NCBI RefSeq assembly: GCF_001279725.1
Contig: NZ_LGDE01000053.1
Location: forward strand, 1 to 8,912
DNA: 8,912 nt
Reading direction: 5' to 3'
Origin: Streptomyces sp. WM4235
Lineage (GTDB): Bacteria; Actinomycetota; Actinomycetes; Streptomycetales; Streptomycetaceae
Shown here piece after piece: positions 1-4,449 of this stretch. Numbering within the stretch: the first letter of the stretch is position 1; each line of letters begins with the position of its first letter. The notes beneath the pieces were generated by a model that was given only the letters and a program-made list of their open reading frames with translations, did no database searches and was not told the DNA's origin. The translations under genes and the position numbers were made by a program.

Positions 1-539
1 AGGACCACACTCTCGACCCGCCGCACGACCCACCGCAGCCCCCGACGTGGCCGGTTACCGACCACGGACATTTCCGTCACCCTCACCTGCGCAGTACACA
101 CACTCCGCGCGACCGTGCCCCTGACATTCACCGAGCGTTGCACCCACCCAGTGCGCACACGGGACAGACGAACACCACGTACCGGCGCACCGCCGGGCGC
201 AGTCAACCACCCCACCACCCAACCGGAGTAGAAAGTTCCGTAACGAATGTTCTGCACGATTCTTCGCACAGAACAACGGAATCAGCAGACCAGAGCGATA
301 ACCAGCGCGGCTGGTGCGGTGGTTCTTTGGGCGATCACAGCGGAGGCGCCAGTGCTCGAGCCACGGGCGACTGTCCGGTGGATGACCGCTCTCATTCCGG
401 GCCGAGCGTGGTGGATGTTCACCCGAGGGCGCCGAGCCTCGACGCCCGCCGCCTGAACGCACCATTCACCCTAATGTCGGATTCAACAGAAGCGCTTCAG
501 AATGGCAGCTGGGCCAGATATCGTCGCAGCTCAGCAATC
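1..539. other. stretch without a supportable gene
   Basis: I find no convincing coding region here. The +1 frame is open from the window edge to a TAG at 229-231, so the tail of a gene entering from the left cannot be excluded, but its product is not recognisable. A + strand open frame at 247-456 (69 residues) has one hydrophobic stretch (AAGAVVLWAITAEAP) and an Arg-rich tail. It has only a weak upstream purine run and mixed third-position base use. It could be a decayed small membrane protein. The area also holds an imperfect inverted repeat at 236-281 and a 10-base palindrome at 490-499. Confidence 0.5.
236..281. repeat. imperfect two-part inverted repeat
   Basis: TTCCGT (236-241) pairs with ACGGAA (276-281), and TGTTCTG (248-254) pairs with CAGAACA (269-275). 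The left arms are separated by 6 bases and the right arms are adjacent. The sequence is notably AT-richer than its surroundings. It could be an operator or the foot of a small RNA hairpin. No gene start is clearly tied to it, apart from the doubtful ATG at 247 that lies inside it. Confidence 0.35.
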
Positions 540-616
540 CTGCTCCCCGTACCCGCGGGGATGACCCCTCCGCGCTCTGATAGCCGGCGTCTGCTCCCCG
601 CACCTGCGGGTAGCAG
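540..616. repeat. two type I-E CRISPR-like repeats, short spacing
   Basis: The first copy (540-568) begins CTGCTCCCCG, continues ACCCGCGGGGATGACCCC after one T, and is 29 bases long. That length, the CCCCG/CGGGG stem and the GGGGATG core are what type I-E repeats of Streptomyces look like. The second copy starts at 591. It matches the first at 18 of its first 20 positions and then diverges (CGGGTAGCAG). Start-to-start distance is 51 bases with 22 bases between copies, whereas a working I-E array has a period near 61. No cas genes and no further repeats are visible. It may be a decayed two-repeat remnant or a chance pair of GC-rich hairpins. Confidence 0.35.
591..616 (-). terminator. hairpin downstream of the leftward operon
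   Basis: CTGCT (591-595) pairs with AGCAG (612-616), and CCCGCA (597-602) pairs with TGCGGG (605-610). There is a two-base loop and one mismatch (596/611). It lies about 30 bases beyond the stop codon of the leftward gene ending at 647. No T-run follows on the minus strand, which is common for actinobacterial terminators. The same bases form the second CRISPR-like copy, so the two readings compete. Confidence 0.45.
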
Positions 617-646
617 CACTCCAACCGGGCCGCCCCGCCCCTCCGC

Positions 647-1879
647 CTACACCGATGCGCCAGAGGTGCGGCCTGCCGGCGGCGTGGGGGTGGCGGCGCG
701 CGGTGCGGGCAGCGCGGCTTTCTGCGTCGTCGGGGGCTGCGTACCCGGTGGCAGGGTTACCGAGAGGCGGGCCGCATGGTGGTCCGCCTCTTGGGCCACC
801 GCTTGGAGTGCCCGGAGGTCGCCCGGGGCGAAGCGGGCCGAGGCGACCGCTGCGGTGACGAGGGCGTTCGCCCTCTCGGCGACGTCGCCGTACGGGCCGA
901 CGGCCGGGCCCGGCCCGCTGTCGTGCGGCGGGAGTTGCTGCCAGGCGTCTCGGAACGCCGTCACCCGGAGGTGGTCGGAGGTGTTCAGCTCCTGGCCCAT
1001 GGATGTGCCCATCCACGCCGCGAAGCTCCGCGTCACTTCTTCGGCGGCTCGTACGGAGTCCTCGCGGGTGGCGTACGCCGTCGGGGACTCGCGCTCGACG
1101 AGCCGCTGCATCGGCGGTGCCTCGGCGTCCGCCTCCGGCGGGGAGACCGGCACCGGGGTGTTGGCCCGTTCGGCGGCTGCGACCTTGCTGTAGGTGAGGG
1201 TGGCGTCGGAGAGTTTCAGCAGGGCATCGGCAGCGGGCAGGTCTCCCGTGCCGGGGCGCAGGCGATTCGCGAGAGCAGCCGCCTGAACCGAGATCGCCTC
1301 GCAGGCCCGGATCGACATCGTCTTCCAGAATCCCTGGAAGCGGACGTCCTCGCGCAGCTTCTCCCAATAGGGGCCGGCCTTCTCCTTCATCACGTCCCAG
1401 ACGTGCCTCAGAGCGCCGCGGACGGTCTGGATCTGCTGCCATTCGGGATGGTTCGTGAGGCTCTCGGCGTGGGCGTCCACTCCCGCCTGGGCTGCCTCGA
1501 CCGCGGTCACCGCACCGGGCATTGCCGGGGTCGGGCCGACACCGGGCGCCGGCGCCGAGAGCGGGGCCCAGCTCGTCTGTGTGGGCGATGCGGGGGGTGG
1601 TGTGGGAGCGGGCGGCGAGCTGAGGGCGGCCACGTGCTCGGCCACGGCAGCCCGAACCTCGGAGGAGTGGCCGGGAGGGCCGTATTCGTCCCAGGCTTCG
1701 AGAACCTTGTCGAATTCCGCCCAGTCGAGATCCTGTGGGGTCGGAGCGGGCCCGGATGCCGACGGAACGGTCGGTGGGACCGGCGGATCTGACCCGTCCC
1801 ACAAGGGCATGGCCCCGCGCCCGGGACGGCGCTCCCGCGCCGCGACAGGGTCCCTGACCTGGTCTGCTGCTGTGGCCAT
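647..1879 (-). CDS. hypothetical protein, plasmid/mobile-element type
   Basis: This gene encodes 410 residues. I chose the ATG at 1879 because GGAG sits 7 bases upstream; upstream in the same frame the translation looks non-coding. The N-terminus is acidic and Pro-rich, with a segment DLDWAEFDKVLEAWDEYGPP (50-69), then a Pro/Ala/Thr linker (about 88-122). Next comes a helical block at about 145-208 rich in W/Y (PEWQQIQ, WDVMKEKAGPYWEKLREDVR, FQGFWKTMSIRACEAIS). A second helical block lies at about 257-375, and the tail is Pro-rich and low in complexity. No signal peptide, membrane segment or catalytic motif is visible. From memory, blocks like residues 145-208 occur in very large plasmid-borne helicase-like or primase-like proteins of Streptomyces; this is recollection, not a search. 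It lies 121 bases downstream of the broken coiled-coil gene and is probably the last gene of the toxin operon. Confidence 0.75.
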   Translation of the reverse strand: MATAADQVRDPVAARERRPGRGAMPLWDGSDPPVPPTVPSASGPAPTPQDLDWAEFDKVLEAWDEYGPPGHSSEVRAAVAEHVAALSSPPAPTPPPASPTQTSWAPLSAPAPGVGPTPAMPGAVTAVEAAQAGVDAHAESLTNHPEWQQIQTVRGALRHVWDVMKEKAGPYWEKLREDVRFQGFWKTMSIRACEAISVQAAALANRLRPGTGDLPAADALLKLSDATLTYSKVAAAERANTPVPVSPPEADAEAPPMQRLVERESPTAYATREDSVRAAEEVTRSFAAWMGTSMGQELNTSDHLRVTAFRDAWQQLPPHDSGPGPAVGPYGDVAERANALVTAAVASARFAPGDLRALQAVAQEADHHAARLSVTLPPGTQPPTTQKAALPAPRAATPTPPAGRTSGASV

Positions 1880-2000
1880 CGCGGTACTCCAGGGGGTCTT
1901 GCGCCACGGGCGGCGCGTGTTCACCGGTCGGGGGGTGTGAAACGGCGGCCGCTCGCCGTGTCGGAGAAGGCGGCCACGTCTGGCCGGCCACCAGCGGCTC

Positions 2001-2456
2001 TCACAGGGAGTGCCTCCGGCTCTGTGCTTCCCCGTTCGGCTGCGCGATCCGGGGAGCTGGGACGGGGGGCGCAGGGGGACGAGGCTGGGTGAGCGCCTGC
2101 ATCTGCTGCCGGACCTCGGTCTCCTGTTCACGCCGGTGGGGCGGGAGCTGTTCCCGTCTCTCTACTTCGGCGGCTGCGCGTTGCCTGAGTCGGTTGAGGC
2201 GGTCCATCTGGTCTCGCGCGGTGGTTACGGCATGGTCGGCGTGCTGCTGGTCCGCGGCTGCGGTCCGTTGGGCCTAAGAGATCACTTCAGGGCGGGCGCC
2301 TTGCTCCTGTAGCCGCTGGACGATCTCGTCCGCCGGGGTCGGCTGTGAAGTCTGGGCTTGCGTGAGGGCGGCTTGCTCCGCCTTCGACAGCCTTTCGGCC
2401 CAGGCCGAGAGCTGACTGTCGCTGAGGAGACCTGGCGATCCTCGCGGAGCTGGCAT
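2001..2456 (-). pseudogene. coiled-coil protein gene broken by an amber codon
   Basis: A frame of 152 codons runs from ATG 2456 to TGA 2001-2003, with a TAG at 2274-2276 (codon 61). Sixty residues precede the stop and ninety follow. Both halves look alike in style: Ala/Gln/Glu/Arg-rich and predicted helical (AWAERLSKAEQAAL before; MDRLNRLRQRAAAEVERREQ after). That argues for one protein interrupted by a single base change rather than two genes. The start has an AAGGGG 7 bases upstream and lies 27 bases past the zeta toxin stop, so it is probably co-transcribed. A competing ATG at 2484 overlaps the toxin stop (ATGA), but its frame gives an unlikely Arg/Pro-rich product. I see no good ribosome site before the Met at 2207. 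The stop could also be a sequencing error. Function unknown. Confidence 0.65.
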
Positions 2457-2480
2457 CCTTCCGCCCCTTCCCGTACCGGA

Positions 2481-3398
2481 TCACCCTCGACGGAGGAGAG
2501 CCAGGTGGGGGCCGCCGTCAGCTGCGGGAGTCAGTACGGGCGTGGCGTCTTGCTCGATCCGGGCCAGCCGCTCGGGCCATTCCGGTCCCAGGTCGTGGCC
2601 GGCTTCGCGATTCCGTATCTGAGTGGCGACGAAGGCCTCGCTCTCGGAGGCCGTCAGGGGCCGGGTGCGTTCCGTTGTGATCGCCTCCGCCGTGGCGGGA
2701 CGGCCGGCCCAGTCACCTGTTCCGTCGAGGGTGTTGCTGTACCGGGGCTTGCTCTCGCCCCGGCGGTAGACGCTCACGAGGCTCGCCAGGGCGGCGTCGT
2801 CGACGCTCTCGGCCAGGGTGAGGATCCCGTGGAAGGACTCGTCGGCGTTGGACTGCACGGTGAGCCGTCCCTGGCCCCGGTCCGCCAGCTGGTCGAAGTA
2901 GCGGGTGACGATGCCCTGGTCACTCAATGCCTTCGGGACGCCCATGAAGAGTGCCTCCAGACGGAATCCCGCACGGCGGTAGGCGAGCATCTTGTCTTCC
3001 ACCGCCGACGCGTTCTGCGAGGTCTCCTGAATGATCGCGTTCAGTTTGTGAGAGCGGACGTACTCCTCGGCCTGTGCCATCCATGCCCGCCCGTCCGCCC
3101 GGGTGTAGGCCGCCATGAGCGTGTCGTCCCGCGCCATCAGGGCGTCGTAGGACGAGTGGTACGGCTTGTAGAGGTCGCTGTCGACATCCACGAATCCGCC
3201 GTGCTGGTTCAGTGCCGCAGCCACCATCTCGGTGACGCGGCTCTTGCCGGACCCGGGCTGGCCGATGAGGAAAACCACCGTGGGGGTGCCCTGCGGCTGA
3301 CGTCTTTCGAGGAGATGAGGGACGATCCGTTCCCGGAAGATGCGCCGGTTGTCTTCTGCCGGTAACCGGTACCGCTCCACCTCGTCCGGGTCGATCAC
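2481..3398 (-). CDS. zeta-family toxin (UDP-sugar kinase-like)
   Basis: This gene encodes 305 residues. Zeta/PezT toxins are P-loop kinases that phosphorylate UDP-N-acetylglucosamine and so block cell-wall precursor supply in the cytoplasm. Visible here are a Walker A motif GQPGSGKS (46-53), the family block VDVDSDLYKPYHSSY (70-84) with D73/D75 as candidate catalytic acids, QET (124-126), and Arg residues R166 and R178 that may serve as lid arginines. The C-terminal third (about 200-305) is a lineage-specific extension. The start is GTG at 3398, overlapping the upstream TGA as GTGA, with GGGAAGG 6 bases upstream; this implies translational coupling to the small gene before it. Codon 12 is TTA (3363-3365), so full translation may require the bldA leucyl-tRNA. 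The family call is firm. That the toxin is active, and that its substrate is UDP-GlcNAc, are inferences from the family. Confidence 0.88.
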   Translation of the reverse strand: MIDPDEVERYRLPAEDNRRIFRERIVPHLLERRQPQGTPTVVFLIGQPGSGKSRVTEMVAAALNQHGGFVDVDSDLYKPYHSSYDALMARDDTLMAAYTRADGRAWMAQAEEYVRSHKLNAIIQETSQNASAVEDKMLAYRRAGFRLEALFMGVPKALSDQGIVTRYFDQLADRGQGRLTVQSNADESFHGILTLAESVDDAALASLVSVYRRGESKPRYSNTLDGTGDWAGRPATAEAITTERTRPLTASESEAFVATQIRNREAGHDLGPEWPERLARIEQDATPVLTPAADGGPHLALLRRG

Positions 3399-3706
3399 GC
3401 GTTGCCTTCCCGGATCTCGCGGGCGAGCTGCGCGTAGTGCCGGCGCGCTGCGGCGATCTGCTCGCCGTCGTCGGAGCGAAGGCCTTCGCGTTCCTTCGCC
3501 AGCCGGGCCTGCGCCGCCAGGGCGTTGACGATGACGGCCTGGTCCGGCGCCGGTTTGGCCTGCTCTGCGGCGATCAGCGCGCTGTAGGCACCGACAGCTC
3601 CGTTCACCGCTTCGATCGCGGCCTCGTAGGCTGCCGTTCCCTCGTTCGACCAGTCGTACGTCGGGAGCTGGTGCGTGATGGAGATGCCGTTGTCGGGCTC
3701 GGCCAC
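3395..3706 (-). CDS. putative antitoxin of the zeta toxin
   Basis: This gene encodes 103 residues from a GTG start at 3706, chosen because AAGGAAG ends 5 bases upstream; a GTG at 3763 would add 19 residues without a better ribosome site. After an acidic N-terminus containing PTYDWSNEG (15-23), the protein looks entirely helical: about 24-50, 54-75 and 81-100, rich in Ala, Glu, Arg and Gln. It has no DNA-binding motif, membrane segment or cysteine. I do not recognise the family by sequence. The antitoxin role is inferred from position: it is directly upstream of a zeta toxin, overlaps it by four bases, and has the size and helical make-up of epsilon-type antitoxins, which bind the toxin and block its ATP site. 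An unrelated small cotranscribed protein remains possible. Confidence 0.7.
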   Translation of the reverse strand: MAEPDNGISITHQLPTYDWSNEGTAAYEAAIEAVNGAVGAYSALIAAEQAKPAPDQAVIVNALAAQARLAKEREGLRSDDGEQIAAARRHYAQLAREIREGNA

Positions 3707-3776
3707 GGGACTTCCTTCCTTGGGGCAGATCGTGCTCGTGGATGCGTTCTTCTTGTGGATCACTTCACAGGATCCC

Positions 3777-3798
3777 GTGCGGAGGAGCCTGACCGCAC
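3777..3798. repeat. short hairpin between ORF remnant and TA operon
   Basis: GTGCGG (3777-3782) pairs perfectly with CCGCAC (3793-3798) around a 10-base loop. It lies 38 bases beyond the stop at 3836 of the leftward chimeric frame and about 70 bases before the antitoxin start. It could end transcription of the remnant or act as an operator of the toxin operon. I could not recognise a clear promoter between 3707 and 3835. Confidence 0.3.
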
Positions 3799-3835
3799 CC
3801 GATATCCGCCGGGGCCTGATCGCCTTGGGGCGGGG

Positions 3836-4327
3836 CTACAGCGGAGCGTTGAGTGCGGCTTCGCGGCGGGCGACCTCGGCGGCGGCCGGGTGAAGCGCGG
3901 GAGCCGTGGTCGCTTCCGAGAGCGTCAGGTACAACTCGAAAGCCTCGTCGCTTCCTGGGGGGACGGGCACGACGAGCGGCGGATCCTGGTGGATGCCGCA
4001 GGGACGTCGGCGCCTCGGCGTGGTTCTGGGGGGAGTGTCAACGGGGCCGATGAAGACCCCAGGACTACAACGCGGGCGACGGTAGGGTCTGGCTGTTTCG
4101 TTGTGCTTGATCACGTAGGTCTCCAGCTTGTCGATCAGATCGTCGCGGCTGTGGAAGTCGCCGTGGACGTGCCGGCGCGGGCGGGTCAGGGCGGAGAAGA
4201 ACAGCTCGACCTGGTTGAGCCAGGAGGCGTGTGGGGGTGTCCAGTGGACGTGCCCGCGCGGGCAGGTGGCCGGCCAGGCTCTGGTGTGCCGGGCGGCGCG
4301 TGAAGAGCCGTGACGGAAACGGCGAGA
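3836..4327 (-). pseudogene. chimeric open frame: transposase tail fused to another protein's tail
   Basis: One reading frame stays open from just after a TGA (4328-4330) to a stop at 3836-3838, 163 codons, with no start codon in its first part. Codons from about 4309 to 4079 encode an IS630-type transposase C-terminus: HVHWTPPHASWLNQVELFF and YVIKHNETARPYRR are typical of that family's last catalytic Glu region and tail. About 30 low-quality codons follow. The last roughly 50 residues (DPPLVVPVPPGSDEAFELY, then a helical AAAEVARREAALNAPL end) look like the C-terminus of an unrelated actinobacterial protein. I read this as insertion followed by deletion that fused two truncated genes. A short protein starting at a GTG within the last part is possible but lacks a good ribosome site. 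Confidence 0.6.
4079..4309 (-). mobile_element. IS630-family transposase remnant, C-terminal part
   Basis: Reading leftward, GSSRAARHTRAW, then HASWLNQVELFFSAL, then DLIDKLETYVIKHNETARP match the C-terminal half of the DDE catalytic domain of IS630-type transposases. In that family the Glu of the NQVE motif is the third catalytic acid. The first two acids and all N-terminal residues are missing, so it cannot transpose. After RPYR the usual ending (a W-T/K-Y-D type tail) is replaced by unrelated sequence. I see no clear terminal inverted repeats or target duplication. Confidence 0.72.
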
Positions 4328-4362
4328 TCAAGCTCTTTCACACCAGAGATCACGCCGTTTCC
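4279..4362 (+). promoter_or_regulatory. cluster of mutually exclusive inverted repeats upstream of the LAL gene
   Basis: Three inverted repeats interlock. CTCTGGTGTG (4279-4288) pairs with CACACCAGAG (4339-4348). Nested inside it, AAGAGC (4303-4308) pairs with GCTCTT (4332-4337). GGAAACGGCG plus GATC (4315-4329) pairs with GATC plus CGCCGTTTCC (4348-4362), with one central mismatch. The third pairing crosses the first, so in RNA the two structures would compete. The right side ends 87 bases before the LAL start codon. The cluster could be an attenuator-like leader, overlapping operators, or insertion-sequence debris. Only the pairings are seen directly. Confidence 0.45.
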
Positions 4363-4370
4363 CGGGTGAT

Positions 4371-4380
4371 CAGTCGACTG
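4371..4380. repeat. 10-base palindrome upstream of the LAL gene
   Basis: CAGTCGACTG is a perfect palindrome 69 bases before the ATG at 4450. It may be a regulator-binding half-site pair near the promoter, but I could not recognise -35 and -10 elements around it. Confidence 0.25.
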
Positions 4381-4449
4381 GCGTCGCCCAAGGGTGAAGA
4401 TCGGAAACCCCGGAGGGCAGGACGAAGGGGGCGAAAGGGGTGGGGACGC

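Noticed and set aside
247..456. 69-residue + strand membrane-like protein
   Set aside because: It has one hydrophobic stretch but weak start signals and mixed codon use. I mention it in the description of the left flank rather than calling a gene.
540..616. A functional CRISPR array
   Set aside because: There are only two copies, the second is degenerate, the 22-base interval is too short, and no cas genes are present.
138..1193. Long + strand open frame of 351 codons
   Set aside because: It runs across the gene-free left flank and antisense to the 410-residue gene. The product is Arg/Ser/Gly-rich low-complexity, as expected for a shadow frame at high GC, and there is no ribosome site.
1880..2131. 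N-terminal extension of the 410-residue protein to 2131
   Set aside because: The extra 84 residues are Arg/Pro-rich and overlap the coiled-coil frame, while the ATG at 1879 has a good ribosome site.
2287..2484. Small gene starting with ATGA overlap at the zeta toxin stop
   Set aside because: The overlap is tempting, but the product is Arg/Ala/Pro-rich and the neighbouring frame from 2456 encodes a credible coiled-coil protein over the same bases.
4231..4449. Upstream extension of the LAL protein to a GTG at 4231
   Set aside because: The added 73 residues would be encoded across transposase debris and the inverted repeats and are Arg-rich without pattern. The ATG at 4450 gives the normal LAL opening.
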